A DNA stretch of 64,000 nucleotides from Geobacillus kaustophilus (GCF_000948285.1 NZ_JYBP01000003.1:930001-994000), one strand, 5' to 3'; positions 16,889 through 26,158 are shown, numbered from the stretch's first letter. A program made the numbers and translations. The notes: generated from the letters alone by a model not told the origin.

Positions 16889-17200
16889 ATGTTTAAAATG
16901 ATCGCCTTGTACAAACAGCCGAAAGACAAGGAGCAGTTTGACGCCCATTACTACGGAACGCATGTGCCGCTGACAGAAAAAATCCCCGGCCTTCGAAAAA
17001 TCAAGGTGACGAAAATTACGGGGACGCCGATGGGGACGGAAAGCGAGTATTATTTGTTGTGTGAAATGTATTACGACAGCCAAGAGGCGTTTCAAGAGGC
17101 GATGAAAACGAAAGAAGCGAAGGCATCGGCAAAAGATGTCATGTCATTTGCCGGCGATCTCGTCACCTTTATGGTCGGTGAGGAAGTGGAACATGAGTGA
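16889..17200 (+). CDS. EthD-domain protein in the paa cluster
   Basis: A 103-residue protein with the EthD/ferredoxin-like fold: MFKMIALYKQPKDKEQFDAH at the start, YYGTHVPLTEKIPGLRKIKV, and EMYYDSQEAFQEAMKT later. EthD-like proteins are small alpha/beta dimers often found beside oxygenase or aromatic catabolic genes; the role in this cluster is not established. AAAGGAGACG lies 8 bases before its start. Its last bases overlap the paaF start as ATGAG...TGA, so the two are translationally coupled. A stabilising or intermediate-handling role is only inference. Confidence 0.8.
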   Translation: MFKMIALYKQPKDKEQFDAHYYGTHVPLTEKIPGLRKIKVTKITGTPMGTESEYYLLCEMYYDSQEAFQEAMKTKEAKASAKDVMSFAGDLVTFMVGEEVEHE

Positions 17201-17969
17201 ATGGAATTCCATTGCGGTGCGGCAAGAAGGAGCGGTGGGCGTCATTGAGCTCTTCCGTCCGAATGTATTGAATGCGTTGAGCCGGCAAATGGTGGCGGAA
17301 ATCGTGGCGGCCGCAGAAACGTTTGACCGGGATGAAAAGGTGCGTGTCATTGTGCTCACTGGGCGTGGACGGGCGTTTGCGGCGGGGGCGGATATTCAAG
17401 AGATGGCGGAAGATGATCCTATTCGTCTTGAGCTATTGAACCAGTTTGCCGATTGGGATCGCCTATCCATTGTGAAGACGCCGATGATCGCCGCTGTAAA
17501 CGGGTTGGCGCTAGGGGGAGGCTTTGAGTTGGCGCTTTCGTGCGACTTGATCGTCGCCTCGACGGCGGCCGAATTCGGTTTTCCAGAAGTCAACCTCGGC
17601 GTTATGCCAGGTGCGGGAGGAACGCAGCGGCTGACGAAGCTCATCGGCCCGAAGCGGGCGCTTGAATGGCTTTGGACCGGGGCGCGTATGTCGGCGAAAG
17701 AAGCGGAGCGGCTAGGGATTGTCAACTGCGTCGTCAGTCCGGAGCTTTTAATGGAAGAAACGATGCGGTTGGCGCGGCGCCTCGCTGAACAGCCGCCGCT
17801 CGCCCTTCGGCTGATCAAAGAGGCGGTGCAAAAAGCGGTCGACTATCCACTGTATGAAGGCATGCAATTTGAGCGGAAAAACTTTTACCTATTGTTCGCC
17901 TCGGAAGACCAAAAAGAAGGAATGGCGGCCTTCCTCGAAAAACGGAAGCCGCGCTTCCAAGGAAAATAA
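17193..17969 (+). CDS. paaF: Enoyl-CoA hydratase PaaF
   Basis: Crotonase-superfamily enzyme, probably the 2,3-dehydroadipyl-CoA hydratase of the beta-oxidation-like part of the pathway. The product has 258 residues: VGVIELFRPNVLNALSRQMV at the start, the oxyanion-hole segments GRGRAFAAGADIQEM near 62 and NGLALGGGFELALSCDLIVA near 100, and the hydratase Glu pair in the FPEVNLGVMPGAGGTQRLTK region near 130. The start at 17193 overlaps the EthD gene; the frame is open back to 17136 but without support. PaaF rather than PaaG is preferred because both Glu positions are kept. Confidence 0.88.
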   Translation: MSEWNSIAVRQEGAVGVIELFRPNVLNALSRQMVAEIVAAAETFDRDEKVRVIVLTGRGRAFAAGADIQEMAEDDPIRLELLNQFADWDRLSIVKTPMIAAVNGLALGGGFELALSCDLIVASTAAEFGFPEVNLGVMPGAGGTQRLTKLIGPKRALEWLWTGARMSAKEAERLGIVNCVVSPELLMEETMRLARRLAEQPPLALRLIKEAVQKAVDYPLYEGMQFERKNFYLLFASEDQKEGMAAFLEKRKPRFQGK

Positions 17970-17981
17970 GGGGGGCGTTCG

Positions 17982-18755
17982 ATGTACGAAACGATCCATT
18001 ATGACGTGAAAGGTTCGGTCGCCTGGCTGACGCTCAACCGTCCGGACCAGCTCAACGCGTTCACGGAGCAGATGAACGCGGAAGTGACCAAAGCGCTCAA
18101 ACAAGCAGGGGCGGATCAAAACGTCCGCTGCGTGGTGATCACAGGCGCCGGCCGGGCGTTTTGCGCCGGGGAAGATTTGAGCGGCGTGACGGAAGAAATG
18201 GATCATGGCGACGTGTTGCGCACCCGATACGCGCCAATGATGAAAGCGCTTCATCTTCTTGAAAAACCCGTTGTCGCAGCGGTGAACGGGGCGGCGGCCG
18301 GCGCGGGCATGAGCTTGGCGCTGGCGTGCGATTTCCGGCTTCTCTCGGAAAAAGCGAGCTTTGCTCCCGCGTTTATTCATGTCGGCCTTGTGCCGGATGC
18401 GGGCCATCTCTATTATTTGCCGCGTCTTGTCGGTCGGGCGAAGGCGCTTGAACTTGCGGTGCTCGGGGAAAAAATATCAGCTGAACAGGCAGCTTCGCTC
18501 GGATTGGCGACAAACGTGATTCCTCTATCTGCCTGGGAAGAGGAAGTGCAGCGGTTTGCCGAGCGGTTGGCGGCCATGCCGACGAAAGCGATCGGACTGA
18601 TCAAGCGGCTGCTTCGTGAAAGCGAAGAAACGACGTTTGACCGTTACCTCGAACGGGAGGCGGAATGCCAGCGCATTGCGGGATTGACGGCAGACCACCG
18701 TGAAGGCGTCAAGGCGTTCTTTGAAAAACGAAAACCAATATTTCAAGGAAACTAA
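17982..18755 (+). CDS. paaG: Enoyl-CoA hydratase/isomerase PaaG
   Basis: Crotonase-superfamily protein, assigned as the ring-1,2-epoxyphenylacetyl-CoA isomerase that expands the epoxide to oxepin-CoA. The product has 257 residues: NRPDQLNAFTEQMNAEV near 20, the oxyanion segment GAGRAFCAGEDLSGV near 55, and NGAAAGAGMSLALACDFRLL near 100. In the FIHVGLVPDAGHLYYLPRLV stretch (near 130) the first hydratase Glu position is not Glu and an Asp follows, the pattern of isomerase-type PaaG rather than hydratase. GGGGGC precedes ATG 17982, 12 bases after paaF. Confidence 0.88.
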   Translation: MYETIHYDVKGSVAWLTLNRPDQLNAFTEQMNAEVTKALKQAGADQNVRCVVITGAGRAFCAGEDLSGVTEEMDHGDVLRTRYAPMMKALHLLEKPVVAAVNGAAAGAGMSLALACDFRLLSEKASFAPAFIHVGLVPDAGHLYYLPRLVGRAKALELAVLGEKISAEQAASLGLATNVIPLSAWEEEVQRFAERLAAMPTKAIGLIKRLLRESEETTFDRYLEREAECQRIAGLTADHREGVKAFFEKRKPIFQGN

Positions 18756-18773
18756 GCAAGGGGGAACGAAACG

Positions 18774-20291
18774 ATGGCGACTGTCAAACAAAAGAAAATG
18801 GAATCGATGCCAACGAAACGCGATTTCTATCATTTGATTATTAATGGAGAACGGGTGGAAAGCGCCTCGGGCGAAACGTTTGTGGTCACCAATCCGGCCA
18901 CTGGCGAACCGGTCGCCCGCGTCGCCAAAGGGACGCGCGAGGATGCCGAACGGGCGGTGCAAGCGGCGCGGCAAGCGTTTGACCGCGGGAAATGGCGGCA
19001 TTTTCCGGTGCAAAAACGGGCGCGCATCTTGTACCAAATTGCGGCAATCATGCGCGAACGTTTCAACGAGTTGGTGGAACTGGAAATTTTAAATACCGGT
19101 AAAGCGTTGTCGGCTGCTCAAGGACAAGTGATGCAAGCGATCGAAGATTTTGAGTTTTTCGCTGGGGCGATCATCGGGCATCGCGGGGCGGTCAACCCGA
19201 TGCCGGGGTCGTTTCACAACTATACGGAAAAAGAGCCGGTCGGCGTGTGCGCCCAAATCATTCCGTGGAACTATCCGCTCATGATGGCGGCTTGGAAAAT
19301 CGCGCCCGCCATTGCCGCCGGCTGTTCGGTTGTCGTCAAACCGGCGTCGCTGACGCCGCTCACCTGCCTTGTGCTGGCGGAAATTTGCCATGAGGCTGGC
19401 GTGCCGGAAGGGGTTGTCAATGTGGTGACAGGCGCCGGGGCGGAAGTCGGCGATTACCTCGTCGAACATCCGCTCGTCGACAAAGTCGCGTTCACCGGTT
19501 CGACGCCGGTCGGGAAGGAAATTATGGAGAAGGCGTCGAAAACATTAAAACGGGTGACGCTCGAGCTGGGCGGCAAATCGCCGAGCCTCGTGTTTGCGGA
19601 CGCTGATTTAGAGGCGGCTGTTGCGGGTTCGTTGTTCGGCATTTTCTACAACAGCGGCCAATCGTGCGAGGCGCGCTCCCGCTTGTATGTGCATGAAAGC
19701 ATCTATGACGCGTTTATGGAAGCGTTCGTGGCCAAAACGAAGCAGCTGAAGCTTGGCAATCCGTTTGATGCCGGCACGCATGTCGGAGCGATCATCAGCC
19801 GCGGGCAGCTCGAAGTGATTGACGAATACGTGCAATCGGCCGTCGCCGACGGAGCGGAGGTCGCCGCCGGGGGAAAAGAGGCGGTTGTCGATGGGTTTGA
19901 AAACGGTTACTGGTATGAGCCGACGATTTTGACGAACGTGAACCATCAAATGAAAGCGGTTCGAGAAGAAATTTTCGGACCGGTTGTCGTCGTGATGAAA
20001 TTCCGCGATGAAGCCGAAGCCATTGAATTGGCGAACGACAGCGACTATGGGCTCGCTGCCGCCATTTGGACGAAAGATCATGGTCGGGCGGTTCGTGTAG
20101 CCAAACAGCTGCGCTCCGGCATTGTCATGGTCAACAGCCCATTCTCCGCTTTCCCTGGCACGCCGTTTGGCGGCTACAAACAGTCCGGATTTGGGCGAGA
20201 GTTGTCTGTCGAGGCGCTTGATTTGTACACAGAAACGAAGAGCGTGCTGTCGTATTACGGTCCGCGTCCGCTGAATCCGTTCGGCGTCTAA
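18774..20291 (+). CDS. Aldehyde dehydrogenase of the paa cluster (PaaZ-like ALDH part)
   Basis: An NAD(P)-dependent aldehyde dehydrogenase of 505 residues. Visible motifs: VGVCAQIIPWNYPLMMAAWK near 155, FTGSTPVGKEI near 240, ELGGKSPSLVFADADLE near 263, and the catalytic Cys in FYNSGQSCEARSRLY near 297; EEIFGPVV and the C-terminal PFGGYKQSGFGRE are normal. In the phenylacetate pathway of E. coli the ALDH domain of bifunctional PaaZ oxidises the oxo-dehydrosuberyl-CoA semialdehyde. Here the protein is ALDH only, with no MaoC hydratase domain. Its position between paaG and paaH supports this step. Substrate assignment is inference. Confidence 0.85.
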   Translation: MATVKQKKMESMPTKRDFYHLIINGERVESASGETFVVTNPATGEPVARVAKGTREDAERAVQAARQAFDRGKWRHFPVQKRARILYQIAAIMRERFNELVELEILNTGKALSAAQGQVMQAIEDFEFFAGAIIGHRGAVNPMPGSFHNYTEKEPVGVCAQIIPWNYPLMMAAWKIAPAIAAGCSVVVKPASLTPLTCLVLAEICHEAGVPEGVVNVVTGAGAEVGDYLVEHPLVDKVAFTGSTPVGKEIMEKASKTLKRVTLELGGKSPSLVFADADLEAAVAGSLFGIFYNSGQSCEARSRLYVHESIYDAFMEAFVAKTKQLKLGNPFDAGTHVGAIISRGQLEVIDEYVQSAVADGAEVAAGGKEAVVDGFENGYWYEPTILTNVNHQMKAVREEIFGPVVVVMKFRDEAEAIELANDSDYGLAAAIWTKDHGRAVRVAKQLRSGIVMVNSPFSAFPGTPFGGYKQSGFGRELSVEALDLYTETKSVLSYYGPRPLNPFGV

Positions 20292-20589
20292 GGAAGAGGC
20301 CGCCCGCCGCATGCCGGAAGCATCGTACAGCCGGCCGCGTCTTCAAAAGCGCGGCTTGGTCGGCCCAATCGGCTGATCCGGCGGCCAGGCATGGGAAAAA
20401 CGTGACCGTCCATTCCCGTTCTAGCATGCTATTCATGGCAATGGAAGAAACACGGCTGTTCCGTTTGCCGAGCACCCCGTCGCTCGTGATGGGGTGCCCA
20501 TTCATTTGATGGCGTCCGCCGCTTGGCGAAAGGAAACGCCGGCTCGATGCACCCGCCGTCTTACATCAACACGCGAGAGGGGGAAGACG
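20292..20589. other. Spacer inside the paa cluster, no gene seen
   Basis: 298 bases between the aldehyde dehydrogenase and paaH. The only clear element is a hairpin GCACCCC...GGGGTGC (20472-20497) with a 12-base loop and no T run, which could weaken read-through. The frame upstream of paaH is open but has no ribosome site and is not counted. Confidence 0.5.
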
Positions 20590-21453
20590 ATGATCGAACG
20601 CCTTGTTGTCGTCGGCAGCGGCGTGATGGGGAGAGGCATTGCTTATGTCGGCGCTGTCGGCGGGTTTCAGACGACGTTAGTTGACGTCAAGCAAGAACAA
20701 TTGGACAGCGCTCGGAAGGAGATCACTTCTATTTTTGAACAAGCGGTCACTCGAGGAAAATTGACAACTGGAGAGCGGCAAGAAGCCGAGGTGCGTCTGT
20801 CGTATTCGCTTGATTTGGCAGCCGCTGTGCGCGATGCCGATTTGGTCATTGAGGCAGTGCCGGAAAAACTCGAGTTGAAAAAACAAGTGTTTGAGACAAT
20901 TGACGCCCATGCGCCAGCGTCATGCTATTTCGCCACGAACACGTCCACGATGAGCCCGACGGAAATCGGCTCGTTCACGAAGCGGCCGGAGCGGGTGATC
21001 GCCATGCACTTTTTCAATCCGGTCCATAAAATGAAGCTGGTGGAAATCATCCGCGGCCTTGAAACGAGCGATGAAACGGCACAAGTGGCGAAAGAAGCCG
21101 CCGAGCGAATGGGGAAAGAAACAGTGGTGGTCAATGAATTTCCGGGATTCGTCACGAGCCGGATCAGCGCCCTTGTCGGCAATGAAGCGTTTTATATGCT
21201 GCAGGAAGGGGTCGGGACGCCGGAAGAGATCGACAAAGCGATCAAGCTCGGCCTCAACTTCCCGATGGGCCCGTTTGAGCTTGCGGATTTAGTCGGGCTC
21301 GATACGAGGCTGAACAACTTAAAATATTTGCACGAAAAACTCGGAGAAAAATACCGTCCGGCGCCGCTGTTGGAGCAATACGTCAAAGCGGGGCGGCTCG
21401 GCCGCAAAACAGGCCGCGGCGTCTATGACTATACGAATCGGGAAAACAGCTGA
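20590..21453 (+). CDS. paaH: 3-hydroxyacyl-CoA dehydrogenase PaaH
   Basis: NAD-dependent oxidation of 3-hydroxyadipyl-CoA to 3-oxoadipyl-CoA. The 287-residue protein begins MIERLVVVGSGVMGRGIAYV (Rossmann GxGxxG), with ADLVIEAVPEKLELKKQVFE near 80, the catalytic His in VIAMHFFNPVHKMKLVEIIR near 138, and NEFPGFVTSRISALVGNEAF near 180; the C-terminal domain ends LGRKTGRGVYDY. The start at 20590 follows GAGAGGGGGAAG; the frame is open to 20494 but lacks a site. It pairs with paaJ 26 bases downstream. Confidence 0.92.
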   Translation: MIERLVVVGSGVMGRGIAYVGAVGGFQTTLVDVKQEQLDSARKEITSIFEQAVTRGKLTTGERQEAEVRLSYSLDLAAAVRDADLVIEAVPEKLELKKQVFETIDAHAPASCYFATNTSTMSPTEIGSFTKRPERVIAMHFFNPVHKMKLVEIIRGLETSDETAQVAKEAAERMGKETVVVNEFPGFVTSRISALVGNEAFYMLQEGVGTPEEIDKAIKLGLNFPMGPFELADLVGLDTRLNNLKYLHEKLGEKYRPAPLLEQYVKAGRLGRKTGRGVYDYTNRENS

Positions 21454-21479
21454 TTCGCTGGAAAAGGAAGGGAGAAAAC

Positions 21480-22691
<1,212 letters not shown>

Positions 22692-22721
22692 GTTTCACCT
22701 CGGTGGCTGGACGCTGTCCAG

Positions 22722-22763
22722 AGGGCCGGCGATCGACGAAAAAGGCGATCCCGGCCCTTTCTT
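22722..22763 (+). terminator. Terminator after paaJ
   Basis: AGGGCCGG pairs with CCGGCCCT across a 21-base loop and is followed by TTCTT. It ends the main paa operon. Confidence 0.6.
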
Positions 22764-23078
22764 ATCAGCGAACGTGCATCATGCGAGGCCCTGTTCACCC
22801 AACCGGTGGCTGCTGAACTGGGCGGAAACAATCATGGCGATTTCATGATCAGAGCTGCTGCCCCAACTATTTTTCCATTAGAGAAATTTGGTCGAACCAG
22901 CTTTTGTTTTGAATCCAATGCTGACGATTTGCGCGCAGCGCTCCGTTTTTCACCCGAAGGTCCGGAGCCTCAGCGGTGCGGCTCTTTTTTATTCCGTTTG
23001 TTTTTCGTCCGTCTTGCCAGCGTGATAAAAGTCTGTTACGATTATAGTTCGAACACAAGATAAAGGGGTTTAGGCAAA
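22764..23078. other. paaJ-paaX spacer with a second terminator
   Basis: 315 bases with no convincing gene. GAGCC (22965-22969) and GGCTC (22980-22984) flank a 10-base loop and are followed by T6, an intrinsic terminator on the plus strand that keeps paaX apart from upstream transcripts. The stretch TTACGATTATAGTTCG before paaX may hold its promoter but has no clear -35 box. No AACGTT pair is present here. Confidence 0.5.
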
Positions 23079-23936
23079 ATGAATACGCGCTCACTCATTT
23101 TTACGATTTACGGCGACTACATCCGCCACTACGGCGGTGAAATTTGGATCGGCAGCTTGATCCGTCTTCTCCGCGAGTTCGGCCATAACGACCAGGCGGT
23201 GCGGGCCGCGGTGTCGCGCATGAGCAAGCAAGGATGGATCCAGGCAGAAAAACGGGGCAATAAAAGCTACTATTCGCTCACCGTGCGCGGCGTCAAGCGG
23301 ATGGAAGAGGCGGCGCGGCGCATTTACAAAACGCGCCCGGAGCATTGGGACGGGAAATGGCGCATTCTCATCTATACGATTCCTGAGGAGAAGCGGCATT
23401 TGCGTGATGAGCTGCGAAAGGAGCTTGTTTGGAGCGGGTTTGGCACGATGTCCAACAGCTGCTGGATGTCCCCGAACAATTTGGAGCAACAAGTGTACGA
23501 TTTGATCGACAAGTACGACATCCGCCCGTATGTCGACTTCTTTTTGGCCGAATACGATGGGCCGCATACGAACAAGCAGTTGGTGGAAAAGTGCTGGAAC
23601 TTAGAAGAGATCAACGAAAAATACGAGCAGTTTATTGCGGTTTACAGTCAGAAATACGTGATTGACAAACATAAAATCGAGCGCGGAGAAATGTCGGACG
23701 CGGAATGTTTTGTCGAGCGGACGAAGCTCGTCCATGAATACCGGAAGTTTTTGTTCATCGACCCTAGCTTGCCGGAAGAGCTGCTGCCGAATGAGTGGAT
23801 GGGAAGCCATGCCGCCGCTTTGTTCAACGACTATTACCAACAGCTCGCCGCACCGGCCAGCCGTTTTTTTGAAGCGGTGTTTCAAGAAGGGGCAGAGCTT
23901 GAGAAAAAAGAAGAGGAAGAGATCTCAGTGGAATGA
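23079..23936 (+). CDS. paaX: PaaX-family transcriptional regulator
   Basis: Regulator of phenylacetate catabolism, a phenylacetyl-CoA-responsive repressor in the characterised proteobacterial systems. The 285-residue product has the N-terminal winged helix typical of PaaX (SLIFTIYGDYIRHYGGEIWI at 5-24, NDQAVRAAVSRMSKQGWIQA near 40, KRGNKSYYSL), a central ferredoxin-like domain (GKWRILIYTIPEEKRHLRDE near 90) and a helical C-terminal domain (LVHEYRKFLFIDPSLPEELL near 215). AAAGGGG lies 9 bases before ATG. It is transcribed in the same direction as the catabolic genes but separated from them by terminators. It is the natural candidate for the paired AACGTT sites. Confidence 0.92.
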   Translation: MNTRSLIFTIYGDYIRHYGGEIWIGSLIRLLREFGHNDQAVRAAVSRMSKQGWIQAEKRGNKSYYSLTVRGVKRMEEAARRIYKTRPEHWDGKWRILIYTIPEEKRHLRDELRKELVWSGFGTMSNSCWMSPNNLEQQVYDLIDKYDIRPYVDFFLAEYDGPHTNKQLVEKCWNLEEINEKYEQFIAVYSQKYVIDKHKIERGEMSDAECFVERTKLVHEYRKFLFIDPSLPEELLPNEWMGSHAAALFNDYYQQLAAPASRFFEAVFQEGAELEKKEEEEISVE

Positions 23937-23976
23937 AACGGGATGCACGGCGCTATGACGGCTGTGCATCCCGTTT
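23936..23976 (+). terminator. paaX terminator
   Basis: AAACGGGATGCAC and GTGCATCCCGTTT form a 13-bp perfect stem starting at the paaX stop codon. The following TTGACATTTC has only a short T run. Confidence 0.7.
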
Positions 23977-24007
23977 GACATTTCATCATTCTCATCTTTT
24001 AAAAAAT

Positions 24008-24319
24008 GTGTTACCAAAAGTAAAAGGAGTCACATCTAACCCAACAGAACGACAAGCAAGACAATTCCTTCGAGCGTGGGAACGGGCGAAACGATATGAA
24101 CAAAAGGTAAAACGCCTAGAGGAAGCCGTATCGAAGCTTCAGGACGAGCGAGAGAGAATGGTGGCCGAAGCGTTGATGGATGGCGAAAAATTGTACATGA
24201 TTGCCCAAGAACTCAACGTGAGTCGCCAAATAGTCCACGAAATTAAACGTTCGGTCATAAAAAAGTTAGCTTTTGAGTTATATGGAGAAGAAACAAAAGC
24301 CAGCTTACTACATAAGTAG
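24008..24319 (+). CDS. Phage-like small HTH protein
   Basis: About 103 residues if GTG 24008 is the start (the frame runs back to 23933 through the paaX terminator, which cannot be coding). It opens LPKVKGVTSNPTERQARQFL, has a basic coiled segment (RAWERAKRYEQKVKRLEEAV), then an HTH resembling sigma-70 region 4 or ArpU (LYMIAQELNVSRQIVHEIKR near 70). Proteins of this shape are common in prophages and integrative elements as late or excision regulators; I do not recognise the exact family. There is no ribosome site before the GTG, so the 5' end may have been lost. Base composition is more AT-rich than the flanking paa genes, which fits acquired DNA. Confidence 0.5.
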   Translation: MLPKVKGVTSNPTERQARQFLRAWERAKRYEQKVKRLEEAVSKLQDERERMVAEALMDGEKLYMIAQELNVSRQIVHEIKRSVIKKLAFELYGEETKASLLHK

Positions 24320-24332
24320 GCTGGTTTTTTGT
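24298..24332 (+). terminator. Terminator of the phage-like HTH gene
   Basis: CCAGCTTACTAC and GTAGGCTGG form an imperfect stem overlapping the stop codon, followed by T6. Confidence 0.6.
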
Positions 24333-24352
24333 GCAAATTTAGCAAAAAAGTG

Positions 24353-24381
24353 TTGATATTCTTTATGCTATATAGTATAAT
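24353..24381 (+). promoter_or_regulatory. Strong promoter with start site on the ribosome site of the 38-aa peptide
   Basis: TTGATA (24353-24358), a 17-base spacer and TATAAT (24376-24381). Transcription would begin about 24388, which is the first base of AGGAGGTGAGG, so the message would have a leader of about 14 bases that is almost all Shine-Dalgarno. Confidence 0.6.
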
Positions 24382-24401
24382 AAAATCAGGAGGTGAGGAA
24401 A

Positions 24402-24518
24402 ATGGTAACAGGATTGCTGGTTGTTACCGCAGTCATCAATTTAATAACCGCCGTGATTAATCTAATGACAGCGATAAACAATCGTAAGAAAAATGATGAC
24501 TGCGATGAACAACCCTAA
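24402..24518 (+). CDS. 38-residue membrane peptide, candidate type I toxin
   Basis: Translates as MVTGLLVVTAVINLITAVIN followed by LMTAINNRKK and a charged tail DDCDEQP. The core is one hydrophobic helix with an internal near-repeat (VINLITA, VINLMTA), and the C-terminus is basic then acidic. AGGAGGTGAGG ends 3 bases before ATG, and a consensus promoter lies directly upstream. Size, helix and the strong but very short leader resemble small hydrophobic toxins of type I toxin-antitoxin systems or holin-like peptides. No homologue is claimed. It is followed by a nested hairpin and then a second tiny membrane peptide. Confidence 0.5.
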   Translation: MVTGLLVVTAVINLITAVINLMTAINNRKKNDDCDEQP

Positions 24519-24540
24519 GAAAAACAAGTAAATAAACGAG

Positions 24541-24572
24541 GTGAGCAAGAGGGCTGCCACCCTCGAGCTCAC
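24541..24572. terminator. Nested hairpin between the two peptides
   Basis: GTGAGC pairs with GCTCAC, and inside it GAGGG pairs with CCCTC. There is no T run on the plus strand; on the minus strand it is followed by CTCGTTTATTTACTTG. It may stop the first peptide's message or an antisense RNA. A second inverted repeat, CAAATATAA with TTATATTTG, lies just downstream (about 24576-24605). Confidence 0.5.
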
Positions 24573-24619
24573 TTCAAATATAACACACACGTGATTATAT
24601 TTGAAGGAGGTTGACACGT

Positions 24620-24703
24620 ATGACACTAGTTTATGCAGCTTTAGGGATTTCCATTATAGCTTTATGCGTTTCTATTGTCGCTTATAACATCTCCAAAAAG
24701 TAA
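24620..24703 (+). CDS. 27-residue holin-like membrane peptide
   Basis: Translates as MTLVYAALGISIIALCVSIV then AYNISKK. It is a single membrane helix with a two-lysine tail, the same plan as the short proteins annotated as putative holin-like toxins in Bacillus and relatives. GAAGGAGG lies 9 bases before ATG. A weak promoter (TTCAAA, 17 bases, TATATT) may overlap the inverted repeat upstream. Its stop is 11 bases before the XRE regulator, so the two may be co-expressed. Confidence 0.5.
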   Translation: MTLVYAALGISIIALCVSIVAYNISKK

Positions 24704-24714
24704 AGGTGATGAAG

Positions 24715-24924
24715 ATGATTGTAGTCAAACCTCAACTTTCAAAGATACTGAAAGAGCGCGGCATGACTCAAATGGAACTATCAGAGAAATCAGGAGTCAA
24801 TCAGGCGACAATTTCGCGTTTCGATAAAAGCACTCGTTTTGAAGCGTGGCATTTAATTGCTATTTCTCGCGCTTTGGGTGTTTCCATCGAAGATCTGTTT
24901 GAAGTGATTGAAACGTCCGATTGA
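24715..24924 (+). CDS. Small XRE/Cro-type HTH regulator
   Basis: A 69-residue DNA-binding protein that is little more than one helix-turn-helix domain: LSKILKERGMTQMELSEKSG near 8-27, VNQATISRFDKSTRF, and AISRALGVSIEDLFEVIETS at the end. ATG 24715 is preferred because AAAGGTG ends 6 bases before it; ATG 24709 and GTG 24706 are in frame. It follows the 27-residue peptide closely and may regulate this small locus. Terminator AAACGTCC...GGACGTTTTT overlaps its 3' end. Confidence 0.75.
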   Translation: MIVVKPQLSKILKERGMTQMELSEKSGVNQATISRFDKSTRFEAWHLIAISRALGVSIEDLFEVIETSD

Positions 24925-24940
24925 TGGACGTTTTTCTTTT
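24911..24940 (+). terminator. XRE gene terminator
   Basis: AAACGTCC pairs with GGACGTTT across a 7-base loop with T5CT6 following. The stop codon lies in the loop. Confidence 0.7.
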
Positions 24941-26158
24941 TTAATTTACTTGGTTCATCACCAAAAGATGTACTTGCACCTGCCAGTAAAGTATGTTAGT
25001 CGTTTCTAACCGAACCCGTAATGCAAAACGCTGGATATTTCTGTATCCATATCCTCGACGTTTGATCAGCTTGATCTTGTTGTTCGTTCCTTCCATTTTC
25101 CCATTCGAGTAAGGGGATAAAATGCAAGAAACGATTTCTTCTGTTCGCTTGACGAGCGCTTTTGCAATCGCGCGCACAACCGAACAAGGACAAAACGAAT
25201 ACCGATGAATCCAAGACTCCAAACGTCGTTTCGCCTGTTGCTCGTCTTTGCTTTTGGACACATAACGAAAATGTTGGAGCGATTGGTAGACCGACTTTAA
25301 GTCATCGCTTTCATTACACCATTCTCGTACGATTTGACGTTCTTCCTCCGTCAATTTCTCTGGGCATGTGCTCAATAAACGGCAAACGTAACGAACATTT
25401 CCGTGTTTCTTGCTTCCTTTGTCTACATATTTGCGGCAACGATCTAAAGCATCCGTAAACAGCTGAATGACATGGAAATAATCGACCACGTGTGTCGCCT
25501 CTGGGCAACCCCCTTGAATGGCTTTTTTCATCGCTGGGGCTAAATCGCTTACGACATACTGAACAGAACGAGACACATGCGCCAACGCACGTCTGATGGC
25601 TTCCTCGTTCTTTCCAGCTTCGATGGCATACCCTTCTCCCGTCTCGGCATCCATGATCGCCACTGCGTAGTCATGCCCTTTTCGAAAGGCAAATTCATCG
25701 ACACAAACCGCCTTTGGTTGGATATCATTCGATAGGAAGGAAGGGGCATGGGTATAAAACCAACGTTCCACGGTCGTGTAAGGGAGTTTGAGCATCCGAG
25801 CTACTGCCTGAATGGATGTCCCGATGCAAGATTGCGCCACCCATTGCTGAAAAGCGTCTGTTGCCACACTTGGAGGGGAGATTCCTGGATAAGACGTGCT
25901 GAACGTCATGCCACACGTACTACAACGTCTGCGCTCGACAGGGAGTTCAATCCAAAAAATCCCGATTCGTTGAGCATAGCCATGCATCCATTGCTTCTTT
26001 TTTCCTGTCATTTTGATCGTGCGTTTCAAGCAGACAGGACATAACGGGCATTGTTCAGGTAGAGAAAGTTCGAAAATCCAACGATCTCCTTCTTTTCGCA
26101 CCTTTTGAATCAAAACATCTGGTAAATCGATAAGTTCTTTGATAAACTGAGCGTACAT
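24941..26158 (-). CDS. ISL3-family transposase
   Basis: A 405-residue DDE transposase. The start at 26158 (MYAQFIKELIDLPDVLIQKV) has TGGAGG 8 bases ahead; the frame is open to 26245 without a site. N-terminal zinc ribbon CPLCPVCLKRT and CSTCGMTF, an HTH (IQAVARMLKLPYTTVERWF), catalytic Asp in VCVDEFAFRKGHDYAVAIMD, second Asp in HVVDYFHVIQLF, and the C-terminal SNGKMEGTNNKIKLIKRRGY with the catalytic Glu. The element's own left end is at 24952, so the last codons (Gln-Val-Asn) and the stop are supplied by flanking DNA. The frame is otherwise intact. Confidence 0.92.
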   Translation of the reverse strand: MYAQFIKELIDLPDVLIQKVRKEGDRWIFELSLPEQCPLCPVCLKRTIKMTGKKKQWMHGYAQRIGIFWIELPVERRRCSTCGMTFSTSYPGISPPSVATDAFQQWVAQSCIGTSIQAVARMLKLPYTTVERWFYTHAPSFLSNDIQPKAVCVDEFAFRKGHDYAVAIMDAETGEGYAIEAGKNEEAIRRALAHVSRSVQYVVSDLAPAMKKAIQGGCPEATHVVDYFHVIQLFTDALDRCRKYVDKGSKKHGNVRYVCRLLSTCPEKLTEEERQIVREWCNESDDLKSVYQSLQHFRYVSKSKDEQQAKRRLESWIHRYSFCPCSVVRAIAKALVKRTEEIVSCILSPYSNGKMEGTNNKIKLIKRRGYGYRNIQRFALRVRLETTNILYWQVQVHLLVMNQVN

